Below, piece by piece: positions 18,932 to 27,878 of a stretch of DNA of 64,000 bases (within the stretch, counting starts at the first letter, position 1; each line of letters starts with the position of its first letter). The notes beneath the pieces are model-generated. The model ran no database searches. It was not told the origin of the DNA and worked only from the letters and a program-made list of their open reading frames with translations. The position numbers were made by a program, and so were the translations under genes. Source of the DNA: Prevotella communis (GTDB lineage Bacteria; Bacteroidota; Bacteroidia; Bacteroidales; Bacteroidaceae); the NCBI RefSeq assembly GCF_022024175.1, contig NZ_CP091794.1:2232001-2296000 (forward strand), in the 5' to 3' direction.

Positions 18932-20710
18932 ATGAAAAGATATCTATTCTATTACTTATCATTACTCACACTTCTCATCCTGTCATCTGCAACAATAATG
19001 GCAGAGGATAATATACCTGCCTTTCCAGGTGCAGAAGGGCATGGACGCTACGTTGTTGGTGGACGCAAAGGAACAGTCTATCATGTCACTACCCTGTCTG
19101 ACAATGAAAAAGACGGTAGTGGAACATCTGGTTCCCTTCGCTACTGTCTGAAGAAAGGTGGCTCCAATGCCAAGACCATCGTTTTTGATGTAGGTGGTGT
19201 TATCCCACTGACCAGCGACCTCAAGATACCAGCTAATACAACCATTGCCGGACAGACAGCACCCTACCCTGGCATCACGCTTCGCTATTATACTGTAACG
19301 CCAAATGGCAATGAAATCATTATCCGTTTCATTCGCTTCCGCAGAGGTGAAGAGAAAAACGTAAACGATGGTGCTGACGCCACTTGGACACGACAGAAGA
19401 CCAACATCATACTAGATCACTGCTCTTTCTCATGGTCAATAGATGAAGTAGCATCTTTCTACGACAACAATAATTTCACCATGCAGTGGTGTACTATCGG
19501 CGAAAGCCTCAACAATGCAGGACACGATAAAGGAGCACATGGCTATGGAGGTATCTGGGGCGGCAAACTGGCCTCCTTCCATCACAACCTGATATGTCAC
19601 GTCAACAATCGCTCACCGCGCTTTAATGGCGCACGCTATAATTGGTCGGGCTATACCAGCAACAAGCTCTATAGCACTTACCAATGGAACAACACCCTAC
19701 AGGCAGAAAATGTAGACTTCCGCAACTGTGTAATTTACAACTGTGGAAATGGCTGTTATGGAGGACCTGGTGGTGGCCAGATTAATGTAATCAACAATTA
19801 CTATAAAACAGGGCCAGCAGCTTCTACTAACTATATTACTAACGTGTCTCTTGCCGGTAGTGGCAACGCAGGCAATGACCAGACTTTCTGGGATATGACC
19901 AGCCGTTATTATATTGACGGTAACCAGATGAATAATGAAACTGGCAACGACTGGAGCCGCATCATCTACGATAATGGGATACCAAGCAAAAATGGTGAAT
20001 ACTATACAAAAGATCCTAATCACTATTACGGCTCTGACGTAACCTACGAACAAATCAATGGTACAGACTGCGTCAGAATCAGGATGGAATCTCCTGCGCC
20101 TTCAGGTCTTGTAACAACACATACAGCCCAGACGGCCTTTCAGAAGGTATTAGCCTATGGTGGAGCATCCCTCGACCGCGATGTCGTTGATGCCCGTTAT
20201 ATGGAAGAAGCAGAAAACGGCACCGCTACCTATACCGGTTCAGTTACAGGCAAGAAAGGTCGCATTGACCGAGTGGCTGATGTGGAGGGCTATACCGAGA
20301 ATGATTTCCCCACAGGCTCACGCCCCGCTGGTTTCGATACTGATGGCGATGGCATGCCTGATGAGTGGGAAACTGCCCACGGACTAAATCCCAACAGTGC
20401 AGCCGATGGTAAGACCTATACCCTGGATTCTGAAAAGAAATGGTACCCCAATCTGGAGGTCTATCTAAATGCCTTGGTAGAAGATATTATGAAGGCTGGC
20501 AACACTGATGCCATAGAAGGTGTGGACGAGTACTACCCCTTCCTGAACCATTCTACAGGCATCTGTCACCCGACGACCGATGCACCGGTTAACTATCTCA
20601 GATATCATAATCTGAAAGGACAACGCATCGCCCAACCACGACATGGCATCTTCATAATTACCGAAAATAATGCCGATGGTACCAAACAATGCCGAAAGAT
20701 TATCAGATAA
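18932..20710 (+). CDS. Pectate lyase, PL1 family (first of two)
   Basis: 592 residues with a signal peptide ('LLTLLILSSATIMA'). The PL1 parallel beta-helix begins with 'IPAFPGAEGHGRYVVGG' and contains 'NTTIAGQTAP', 'IILDHCSFSWSIDE' and 'GGKLASFHHNLICHVNNRSPR'; the Asp of the DHCS motif is a likely calcium ligand and the Arg of 'NNRSPR' the catalytic base region. A calcium-binding repeat 'DTDGDGMPDEWETAHGLNP' sits near 465-485. PL1 enzymes cut de-esterified homogalacturonan by beta-elimination with calcium. The C-terminal tail ('HNLKGQRI...GIFIIT') is a divergent version of the shared tail. No good promoter was found in the 37 bases between the terminator and the ATG. Confidence 0.92.
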   Translation: MKRYLFYYLSLLTLLILSSATIMAEDNIPAFPGAEGHGRYVVGGRKGTVYHVTTLSDNEKDGSGTSGSLRYCLKKGGSNAKTIVFDVGGVIPLTSDLKIPANTTIAGQTAPYPGITLRYYTVTPNGNEIIIRFIRFRRGEEKNVNDGADATWTRQKTNIILDHCSFSWSIDEVASFYDNNNFTMQWCTIGESLNNAGHDKGAHGYGGIWGGKLASFHHNLICHVNNRSPRFNGARYNWSGYTSNKLYSTYQWNNTLQAENVDFRNCVIYNCGNGCYGGPGGGQINVINNYYKTGPAASTNYITNVSLAGSGNAGNDQTFWDMTSRYYIDGNQMNNETGNDWSRIIYDNGIPSKNGEYYTKDPNHYYGSDVTYEQINGTDCVRIRMESPAPSGLVTTHTAQTAFQKVLAYGGASLDRDVVDARYMEEAENGTATYTGSVTGKKGRIDRVADVEGYTENDFPTGSRPAGFDTDGDGMPDEWETAHGLNPNSAADGKTYTLDSEKKWYPNLEVYLNALVEDIMKAGNTDAIEGVDEYYPFLNHSTGICHPTTDAPVNYLRYHNLKGQRIAQPRHGIFIITENNADGTKQCRKIIR

Positions 20711-20746
20711 TCTATTCATTCTATCGGCTGAATCAGAGAAAAATAG

Positions 20747-20754
20747 TATCTTTG
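20747..20754 (+). promoter_or_regulatory. Possible -7 box of the second pectate lyase gene
   Basis: TATCTTTG followed by C, 34 bases before the ATG at 20789. No TTTG is present at the expected -33 distance, so this is a partial match only. Confidence 0.4.
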
Positions 20755-20788
20755 CAGAGAAAATAAAAAATATCTACTAACAATCATT

Positions 20789-22861
20789 ATGAAATTGAAA
20801 CAATTCATGCTATCTGGAGCCATGCTCTTATGTGCTACCACAATGACAGCTCAAGAAAAACTACCTGCCTTTCCTGGCGCAGAAGGATTCGGACGCTATG
20901 TCACAGGTGGACGTGGTGGTACGGTCTATCACGTCAAAAACCTGAAAGACAGTGGCTATCAGTCGCTACGCTGGTCATTGGCACAAAATCCTGGAAAGCC
21001 AAAGATTATCGTCTTCGACATTAGTGGTACCATTCATCTGGAGTCAGAACTGTCGATTCCCAGCAACGTTACTATTGCTGGTCAGACTGCCCCTGGCGAC
21101 GGTATCTGCATTGCAGACTATCCTTGCAGCATTCATGGCAATAATGTCATTGTACGCTATATGCGCTTCCGTCTGGGCAACAAGAACGTGAAAAAGGATG
21201 GTGCTGACGGATGGGATGGCTTTGGCGGATTCGACCAGATGAACTGGATGATAGACCACTGCTCTGTAAGCTGGTCCATCGATGAGTGTCTGTCGGTTCT
21301 TGGCAATAAAAACACGACAGTACAATGGTGTCTCGTGGCCCAGAGTCTGGTAGCTGCCGGTCACTCCAAAGGTAATCATGGCTATGGTGGCAACTGGGGA
21401 GGCAGTGGTGCTTCGTTCCATCACAACCTGCTGGCACATCATGGCAGTCGTACCCCACGTCTTGGCCCACGTCCTACCACCCAGTTAGACGAGCGAATGG
21501 ATATGCGCAATAACGTCATCTATAATTTCGGTGGCAACGGCTGCTATGGAGGTGAGGGTATGAATGTCAACATTGTGAACAACTACTATAAGCCAGGACC
21601 AGGTTCGCCCACAGACAATAAAGGGAAACGTATTGCCGGCATCGGTATTCGCACCAACTCATATATAGCCACCTACCCTGACTATGCACCTGCCCTGCAT
21701 CTATGGGGCCACTACTATGTAACGGGGAATGTCAACTCAATGTATAGTGATGTGACTAGCAGCAACTGGACTGTCGGTGTGATAAACCAAGTGAACGCCA
21801 GCGATTGTGATGGCACATGGACACAAGCCACTAAGGACAGTATCAAGCTGTCAGAACCCATCTATTTTATCACCACGACAACGCACTCTGCCGCTGATGC
21901 CTACGAGAAAGTATTACAGTATGCCGGAGCCAGTTTGCACCGCGATTCGTTTGATGAGATGATGGTAAGTGATACTCGTCTGGGAAGAGCCTCACATACC
22001 GGTTCTGGCAATGCTGCAGGCTTTGTCAACTCACAAGAGGACAACAAGCCCACTGGTGCCAGTAGTACATGGAGCGCTTGGCCTGAGTTGAATAGCGAAA
22101 CAGCCCTGACTGATACCGATGGTGATGGTATGCCAGATGAATGGGAGACTGCTCACGGACTGGATCCAAAGAAAGCATCTGATGGCAGCGCGCTCGATGC
22201 TAGCGGTTATACCAACGTGGAGGTATATCTGAACGCTCTGGTTGCCGATATTACCGAACAGCAAAATGAAGGAGGCACCCCCATGGGGAGCATTATTGAA
22301 ATAGGCAAAGAACCCATTTCCGCCAGTTATAACATCTGCCAGATGACGTCTAATGGTGACGGTTCATTCGTTGACGGATTTAAACTTAGCAGTTTCAGCA
22401 GCACCAGTCAGCCTGCCTTTGGAACTTCCGGCACTATCAAACTAAGCAGTTCCAAACAATATACTATCACTATGCCCGAAGGGTTATCTATCAACAAGGT
22501 GACAATTCTTGGCTACTGCAACTCTGATGGTCAGACAGGTTACTTAGGCGAACTGGCAGGCACTGAATACGGGGAAAACGATTATGTGTTTCCTGCAAGA
22601 GATGCCACCCCCAGCAAAGCCACGCATACCATCACGCTGAGCCAGCCCGTCAGCAATAAACTGACGTTCACACCTAAAGGAAACGGACAGGCCTGCTATT
22701 ACATCACCCTTCATGTTGACCAGACAACAGGCATCCAGGAATTGATGACTCCGGAGCATCAGGAAAATAACTGTTATGACCTGCTGGGTCGAAAGGTAAG
22801 TGATTCCCAACAAAAGAAGGGAATCTATATTTCAAAAGGAAAGAAATACATACTCAATTAG
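20789..22861 (+). CDS. Pectate lyase, PL1 family (second), with extra C-terminal module
   Basis: 690 residues. The signal peptide ends near 'TTMTAQEK'. The PL1 helix repeats the pattern of the upstream gene ('LPAFPGAEGFGRYVTGG', 'SNVTIAGQTAPGDG', 'WMIDHCSVSWSIDE', 'SGASFHHNLLAHHGSRTPR'), so the two are paralogues. The calcium-binding 'DTDGDGMPDEWETAHGLDP' is almost identical between them. An additional ~150-residue beta module (about 500-650) precedes the shared tail ('YDLLGRKV...GIYISKGKKYILN') and may bind carbohydrate. Two diverged PL1 enzymes probably split the work by methylation pattern or chain length, which is inference. Confidence 0.93.
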   Translation: MKLKQFMLSGAMLLCATTMTAQEKLPAFPGAEGFGRYVTGGRGGTVYHVKNLKDSGYQSLRWSLAQNPGKPKIIVFDISGTIHLESELSIPSNVTIAGQTAPGDGICIADYPCSIHGNNVIVRYMRFRLGNKNVKKDGADGWDGFGGFDQMNWMIDHCSVSWSIDECLSVLGNKNTTVQWCLVAQSLVAAGHSKGNHGYGGNWGGSGASFHHNLLAHHGSRTPRLGPRPTTQLDERMDMRNNVIYNFGGNGCYGGEGMNVNIVNNYYKPGPGSPTDNKGKRIAGIGIRTNSYIATYPDYAPALHLWGHYYVTGNVNSMYSDVTSSNWTVGVINQVNASDCDGTWTQATKDSIKLSEPIYFITTTTHSAADAYEKVLQYAGASLHRDSFDEMMVSDTRLGRASHTGSGNAAGFVNSQEDNKPTGASSTWSAWPELNSETALTDTDGDGMPDEWETAHGLDPKKASDGSALDASGYTNVEVYLNALVADITEQQNEGGTPMGSIIEIGKEPISASYNICQMTSNGDGSFVDGFKLSSFSSTSQPAFGTSGTIKLSSSKQYTITMPEGLSINKVTILGYCNSDGQTGYLGELAGTEYGENDYVFPARDATPSKATHTITLSQPVSNKLTFTPKGNGQACYYITLHVDQTTGIQELMTPEHQENNCYDLLGRKVSDSQQKKGIYISKGKKYILN

Positions 22862-22888
22862 CGTTTCCGACTTAGATTCCTATTGTTT

Positions 22889-22941
22889 TCAACTTAGAAA
22901 CAGCAGAAATCAACATAGAAAAATTAAAAGTCAACTTAAAT
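22889..22941. repeat. Three 21-base-spaced copies of a TCAACWTA motif
   Basis: TCAACTTAGAAA (22889), TCAACATAGAAA (22910) and TCAACTTAAAT (22931) start exactly 21 bases apart in the AT-rich gap between convergent genes. No function is evident. Confidence 0.5.
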
Positions 22942-22943
22942 AT

Positions 22944-22987
22944 AAAGAACCGCCCTATCGCATGAAGCAATAGGACGGTTCTTTCTT
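22944..22987. terminator. Bidirectional terminator between convergent genes
   Basis: A 15-base stem with one mismatch (22944-22958 with 22970-22984) and an 11-base loop. A T-rich run follows on the + strand (ttctttctttatt) and on the - strand (TTCTTTATATTT). It can serve the PL1 gene (+) and the GH57 gene (-). Confidence 0.8.
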
Positions 22988-23005
22988 TATTCAATCTCTA
23001 TCGGA

Positions 23006-24436
23006 TTATTCTTTCTTTGGTTCAGCCTTTTTCTTGGGGGCTGCCTTCTTAGCGGGAGCAGCTTTCTTGTCAGCTGCCTTCTTAGCTGGTGCTACCTTCT
23101 TAGCTGGTGCTGCCTTCTTGGGCTTCTCAGCCTCAGCAGGCTGGAGTTTTGCCAATTTGGTTTTCAGGCGTTCAATCTCCATATCCTTCATCTCAATCTC
23201 GTCACCCTGATTCTTGATAGTGGTCAGCAGTGAGTTGAGCTGCTCATTATCAATCTCCTCGGGATAGAGAGCGTTCACTCTGTTTATGAAGTCGCCCAGG
23301 ATATTCATGTAGTTAGTGAAAGCATCAAACGGGCCGCTGTAGATACCACGGTCAAGACCTACATTAGAAGGCTTGGTGGTCATAAAGCGGAAGTTATTTG
23401 AAGCCTGCAGGTAATCCCAGTCCTGGTTGATGCGTGGATCGTTGGCTATCAACAGACGATCTGCAACAGAATACAGTTTATTAAAGGCCTCACGCTGCAT
23501 GGCATTACCCAACCAGCATGAGCAGTCGCGCTCCTCGTCAACCCACGACAACGTATCAGGTACATTGATAGCCCCCACACTCTTTGTCTTCATACAAATC
23601 TCAGTAGGTGTAGAGAAGGTGATACCCTTCTGCTTAGCACATACAGGCAGAGCATGCAGGAAATCGAGGATATTAGAACTGAGTGGCTGTGCAATACCCA
23701 ATGCAGAGAGTTCCATGAAGATATTGATAATCTGCTCTTCCTCCGGCAGACGGGCAATACGATCAATATAAGCATCGGCAAACAGAGGATAGCCCTCCCA
23801 CTCTGCGTTATTGAAACGCAATGAGATATCGTCTGACAACTCTACATCACGAAGCAATAGTTTCAGACTGGGAGCCATGTTACAGTTGTATACATAGTGA
23901 GGACTCTTCCAGCCAAGCACGTGCTTAGCACCTTCTGTAAGCATACCCTTGAAGCCCAAAGCAGCAATCTGTGCACCGATGTCATCACTATAAATCAGAG
24001 AAGAGTTACGTGCCACAGTAGGTTTCTTGCCAAAGTACTCCTCCATCTTAGCACACTGTTTCTTCATATCACGGGCAAAAGCCTCTGGATTAGCCAATGA
24101 AGAAAGACCATGACTATAGGGCTCTGCCAGGAACTCCACACAACCTGTCTCATTGAGTTCCTGAAGTTTTTCAATAACCTGAGGAGCATGATATTCCAAC
24201 TGTTCAATACCTGTACCAGAAAGAGAGAAGGCTACCTTGAAGTAATTTCCGTTCTCCTTTATCATCTGCAGCAGGGTGTTGAGTGCTGGCATATACGAAC
24301 GCTCTGCTATGTCGCAGATGCTACGTTCGTTCTCATAGTCATCATAATAATAATGATCGGTGCCGATATCAAAGAAACGATATCTCTTCAGATGGATAAT
24401 CTGATGTATCTCGAAATATAAACAAATCGTCTTCAT
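23006..24436 (-). CDS. GH57 alpha-amylase-like glycoside hydrolase with Lys/Ala/Pro-rich tail
   Basis: 476 residues, no signal peptide, so cytoplasmic. GH57 regions visible: N-terminal 'LYFEIHQIIHL' (region 1 with His-Gln), 'EFLAEPYSHGL' (region 2), 'GMLTEGAKHVLGW' (region 3, Glu the likely nucleophile) and 'EWEGYPLFADAY' (Asp the likely acid/base). GH57 enzymes act on alpha-1,4 glucans. It is the last gene of an operon with a GT4 glycosyltransferase and a debranching enzyme, a combination seen in Bacteroides glycogen metabolism. The last ~40 residues are an unusual 'PAKKA'-type repeat with about half Lys, unrelated to the fold and resembling histone H1-like tails. Exact glucan specificity is unknown. 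Confidence 0.87.
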   Translation of the reverse strand: MKTICLYFEIHQIIHLKRYRFFDIGTDHYYYDDYENERSICDIAERSYMPALNTLLQMIKENGNYFKVAFSLSGTGIEQLEYHAPQVIEKLQELNETGCVEFLAEPYSHGLSSLANPEAFARDMKKQCAKMEEYFGKKPTVARNSSLIYSDDIGAQIAALGFKGMLTEGAKHVLGWKSPHYVYNCNMAPSLKLLLRDVELSDDISLRFNNAEWEGYPLFADAYIDRIARLPEEEQIINIFMELSALGIAQPLSSNILDFLHALPVCAKQKGITFSTPTEICMKTKSVGAINVPDTLSWVDEERDCSCWLGNAMQREAFNKLYSVADRLLIANDPRINQDWDYLQASNNFRFMTTKPSNVGLDRGIYSGPFDAFTNYMNILGDFINRVNALYPEEIDNEQLNSLLTTIKNQGDEIEMKDMEIERLKTKLAKLQPAEAEKPKKAAPAKKVAPAKKAADKKAAPAKKAAPKKKAEPKKE

Positions 24437-24440
24437 AATT

Positions 24441-24468
24441 GTTTAATGTTTAATCTTTAATGTTTAAT
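24441..24468. repeat. Heptamer array, four 7-base units (28 bases)
   Basis: Units GTTTAAT, GTTTAAT, CTTTAAT, GTTTAAT. The array begins one base beyond the stop codon of the GT4 gene and ends four bases before the GH57 start on the - strand. Two other 4 x 7 arrays occur in the window (37201, 54384). Confidence 0.8.
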
Positions 24469-24469
24469 G

Positions 24470-25741
24470 TTACTCTTCCCATCCTAAGGTTCTTCTGTAG
24501 AGGGTGCGTATCCAACGCCCTACTTTCTCCCATGTAATCTGGTCAACCTCTTTCTTTCCTTCTTCCTTGAGGTAGTTGAACAGCGAGTCGTTCACACAGA
24601 TACTATAGATAGCATCAGCCAAAGCATGTACATCCCAATAGTCCACCTTGATACAGTTGTCCAGGATTTCAGCACAGCCCGACTGCTTAGAGATAATAGA
24701 AGGCGTACCACACTGCATGGCTTCTAAGGGTGAGATACCAAACGGTTCTGATACTGATGGCATCACATATACATCGGAATCCTTCAGGCATTCATATACC
24801 TGTTTGCCACGCATGAAACCAGGGAAATGGAAACGGTCTGCAATACCACGTTCGGCAGCGAGATATATCATCTGATCCATCATATCACCAGAACCGGCCA
24901 TGCAGAAACGCACATTGCGTGTGCGATGAAGCACCATATTGGCAGCCTCAACAAAATATTCTGGACCTTTCTGCATCGTGATACGTCCAAGGAAGGTCAC
25001 CACCTTCTCCTTACCAGTATGGTCAGGACGTGGTATATCTTGATATTCTTGAGGCAGGGGATATACCGCATTGTGCACCGTAAAGCACTTACGGGGATCC
25101 TGATGATACTGATTGATAACCGTCTGACGAGTCAGCTCCGACACACACATGATACAGTCAGCATTATCCATTCCATTCTTCTCAATAGAGTAAACTGTGG
25201 GATTCACTTTTCCGCGACTACGGTCAAAGTCAGTAGCATGAACATGAATACATAACGGTTTGCCACTCACCTGTTTAGCATGTATGCCTGCAGGAAAAGT
25301 CAGCCAGTCGTGTGCATGGATAATATCAAAGTCCTCCGTACGCGCCACGACGCCCGCAATGATAGAATAGTTATTGATTTCCTCGTGCAAATTACCAGGA
25401 TAGCCACCGGCAAACTCCATACAACCGAGGTCGTTCACATGCATATAGTTGAAGTCGGCATAGATATGCTCCCGGCACTTATAATAGTATTCTGGAGACA
25501 TGATATTACCCACACGCTGTTTCACATAGTCATAGTTCACATCGCGCCAGGCAATAGGCACTGCGTTCATGGCTACAATACGGCAGGCATGCTGACTCTC
25601 ATCACCAAAGGGACGAGGCAGACAGAGCACAGTCTCTATATCGCCTTGAGCCTTCAAACCTTCAGAGATACCATAGTTGGCGGTAGCCAAGCCACCAAAT
25701 ACATGAGGAGGATACTCCCATCCAAACATTAATACTTTCAT
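24470..25741 (-). CDS. GT4-family glycosyltransferase (glycogen synthase-like)
   Basis: 423 residues, GT-B fold. The N terminus 'LMFGWEYPPHVFGGLATAN' carries the glycine-rich acceptor/donor loop and 'DIIHAHDW' is typical. The C-terminal nucleotide-sugar site has 'VVTFLGRITMQKGPEYFVEA' and the GT4 E-x7-E motif in 'SEPFGISPLEAMQCGTP'. Flanked in one operon by a glycogen debranching enzyme (12 bases upstream) and a GH57 amylase, it probably extends alpha-1,4 glucan in the cytoplasm, playing the glycogen synthase role in Bacteroidota. Donor preference (UDP- or ADP-glucose) cannot be read from sequence. Confidence 0.88.
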   Translation of the reverse strand: MKVLMFGWEYPPHVFGGLATANYGISEGLKAQGDIETVLCLPRPFGDESQHACRIVAMNAVPIAWRDVNYDYVKQRVGNIMSPEYYYKCREHIYADFNYMHVNDLGCMEFAGGYPGNLHEEINNYSIIAGVVARTEDFDIIHAHDWLTFPAGIHAKQVSGKPLCIHVHATDFDRSRGKVNPTVYSIEKNGMDNADCIMCVSELTRQTVINQYHQDPRKCFTVHNAVYPLPQEYQDIPRPDHTGKEKVVTFLGRITMQKGPEYFVEAANMVLHRTRNVRFCMAGSGDMMDQMIYLAAERGIADRFHFPGFMRGKQVYECLKDSDVYVMPSVSEPFGISPLEAMQCGTPSIISKQSGCAEILDNCIKVDYWDVHALADAIYSICVNDSLFNYLKEEGKKEVDQITWEKVGRWIRTLYRRTLGWEE

Positions 25742-25753
25742 CGTCGGTCCTCC

Positions 25754-27703
25754 TTATTTTTGATATGAATACTTTTCAAGCAACTTCATGGTACGCAGAA
25801 TCTCGGCGACGTTCATCGCAAACGACATAGCACCACGTCCATGGAATGGCGGGTTACCGTCGAACAGTTCCGAAATAGTCCCAATAGCATGATAATCCAT
25901 CTCATCCTCATAGCCCACCATCTGGCGCTCAATGAACGACAAGCGACTACGTTTGTAGAGTTTCAGACAAGCCTCCATATAGAAGCCACCCAGCCAAGGC
26001 CATGCCGTACCCTGATGGTAAGCATAGTCACGCTGTGTCTGCGGACCAACATACATGGGGTTATAACCGCCACTCTTAGGCGACAGTGAGCGCAAGCCCT
26101 TTGGTGTGAGCAATTCACGTGTACAGATATCTACCACGCTCTTCATCTGCTGCTGATTCAGGGGTGAGTAGTCCAAGGCCACCGCAAAGATCTGATTCGG
26201 ACGAACACTCCAGTCCATCATATTTCCGTCTACATAATCCAGCAGATAGCCATACTCATTGACAAATGTGTCAACAAACGATTTTTTCGTCTTAGCAGCC
26301 AATTCCTCTAGCACCCCTGCACCTTTGACATCACCTTTCTCTGCAGCCATCGATGCGCAGAACTTCACAGCATTATACCATAGGGCATTAAACTCTACGA
26401 TATAGCCAGAACGAGGCACAACGGGCTTACCGTTGGCCTTAGAGTTCATCCATGTGATGGCTTTGTCACGACCGTTGGCATAGAGCAGGCCATTATCGTC
26501 CAGTCGAAGGTTAGGATGTTTGTCGTCCTTGATATAAATAATGATGTCCTGCAATAACTTGCCATACTTCTCAAAGGCTTTGTCGCGCCCTGCATAGCGG
26601 GCATATTGCTGTATGGCCCATACAGCCCATAAGGGGACGTCAGGCTGGTCCATCTCGTAAATTTTCACCGTCAAAGGCTTGCCTTCCATAAATTCACGCA
26701 AGCCACGCTCTGCAGTGTTCATCACCAGTTCGAAATAGTCCTGCTCGTCAATAGCCAATGTCAATCCCGGAAGCGAGATAAATGTGTCACGAGCACGACA
26801 TTTGAACCATGGATAGCCGGCCAACAGATATCGGGTATCATCAGCCTCACGGTTATGGAACTGATGGGCAGCCGTTACCAGACAGTGATAGAAATTATCA
26901 CGCGGCACACGCAAATCCAGTTCTTTCTGGAACATACTCTTCAGAGAACTAGATTTCACCTGCGACGTAGAAGCTGCGAAGACAATGGTCTCACCCTTCT
27001 TGATAGGCACCTCGAAATAACCAGGTACATAAAGATCCTCATTAGAAGCATAGCCACGCTCCTGCTCCTTCGGATATTCTATGCCACGATACCAGTCGGG
27101 CTGGAAGATAAACTCATTTTTCTTATTGAACTGCATGAACAAATCGGGATAGCCCTTGTACATACATGTCTTGATACCGTTGTCAATCAACTGATAATCA
27201 CGGCTTGCCACTGAGTTCTCATGGGTAAACTGACGTACACTTCTGAATGCCAGGAACGGACGGAAACGCAGGGTGGTAGCAGAATGAGCATCTTCCAGCG
27301 TATAGCGGATCAGTATACGGTCCTCGTAAGCCTGGAAAATCGTCTCACGTTTCAGTATCACACCACCCACACGATAAACAGTGGTAGGAATAAGACTGGC
27401 ATCAAACTCACGAATGTACTTGTGTCCCTTAGGACTGAAGTTGTTGCCTTGATACTTGTGGAGACCCAGGTTGAATTCCGCTCCATGCTGCACCACCGTA
27501 CAATCAAGCGACGACAAGAGCACATGGTTCTCATCGTCAATCTCAGGCACAGGGACCACCAGCAGTCCGTGGTACTTTCGCGTATTGCAGTCTACAAGGG
27601 TAGACGCGCTATACGCACCACCTCGGTTGGTGCGGAGCAATTCACGGCGCAGACTCTCCTCCAGGTTCGTCATCACGGCTTTTTCAAATCGTAAATAACT
27701 CAT
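25754..27703 (-). CDS. Amylo-alpha-1,6-glucosidase (glycogen debranching enzyme)
   Basis: 649 residues, cytoplasmic. The N-terminal GDE domain has 'LLRTNRGGAYSASTLVDCNTR' and 'KYHGLLVVPVP'. The C-terminal (alpha/alpha)6 barrel contains 'YPWFKCRARDTFISLPGL', 'DQPDVPLWAVWAIQQYAR', 'RPNQIFAVALDYSPL' and 'YAYHQGTAWPWLGGFYMEA', as in GH133 debranching enzymes. It hydrolyses alpha-1,6 branches of glycogen limit dextrins. It is the first gene of the glycogen operon, behind a full-consensus promoter. Confidence 0.92.
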   Translation of the reverse strand: MSYLRFEKAVMTNLEESLRRELLRTNRGGAYSASTLVDCNTRKYHGLLVVPVPEIDDENHVLLSSLDCTVVQHGAEFNLGLHKYQGNNFSPKGHKYIREFDASLIPTTVYRVGGVILKRETIFQAYEDRILIRYTLEDAHSATTLRFRPFLAFRSVRQFTHENSVASRDYQLIDNGIKTCMYKGYPDLFMQFNKKNEFIFQPDWYRGIEYPKEQERGYASNEDLYVPGYFEVPIKKGETIVFAASTSQVKSSSLKSMFQKELDLRVPRDNFYHCLVTAAHQFHNREADDTRYLLAGYPWFKCRARDTFISLPGLTLAIDEQDYFELVMNTAERGLREFMEGKPLTVKIYEMDQPDVPLWAVWAIQQYARYAGRDKAFEKYGKLLQDIIIYIKDDKHPNLRLDDNGLLYANGRDKAITWMNSKANGKPVVPRSGYIVEFNALWYNAVKFCASMAAEKGDVKGAGVLEELAAKTKKSFVDTFVNEYGYLLDYVDGNMMDWSVRPNQIFAVALDYSPLNQQQMKSVVDICTRELLTPKGLRSLSPKSGGYNPMYVGPQTQRDYAYHQGTAWPWLGGFYMEACLKLYKRSRLSFIERQMVGYEDEMDYHAIGTISELFDGNPPFHGRGAMSFAMNVAEILRTMKLLEKYSYQK

Positions 27704-27765
27704 AGTTCCTATCTTAAGGTTTTATTTTATTAGATATAATAGTCGCTTTAGATTTATTTGATTTC

Positions 27766-27796
27766 CAAAAGTACGAATTTTTCTTTGGACAGCAAA
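27766..27796 (-). promoter_or_regulatory. Promoter of the glycogen operon
   Basis: On the - strand: TTTG (27796-27793), 19 bases, TACTTTTG (27773-27766). It is a full match to the Bacteroidota consensus, with a leader of about 60 bases. Confidence 0.75.
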
Positions 27797-27837
27797 ACAT
27801 TTAGGCAAATATTTTAGTTTTTAGTCCGAAAAAAAGC

Positions 27838-27864
27838 AAAAAGGAGGTATCATCACCTCCTTTT
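27838..27864 (-). terminator. Intrinsic terminator of the lipid kinase transcript
   Basis: A perfect 10-base stem (27839-27848 with 27855-27864), 6-base loop, followed on the - strand by TTTTTGCTTTTTTT. It lies 14 bases after the stop codon. Confidence 0.85.
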
Positions 27865-27878
27865 CCTCTATGATTCGC

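Noticed and set aside
1..22861. A hybrid two-component or SusR-type regulator for the pectin locus
   Set aside because: No sensor kinase, response regulator, AraC-type or sigma/anti-sigma gene is visible in this stretch.
24441..24468. Heptamer arrays read as CRISPR
   Set aside because: Units are 7 bases with no spacers, and no cas genes are present.
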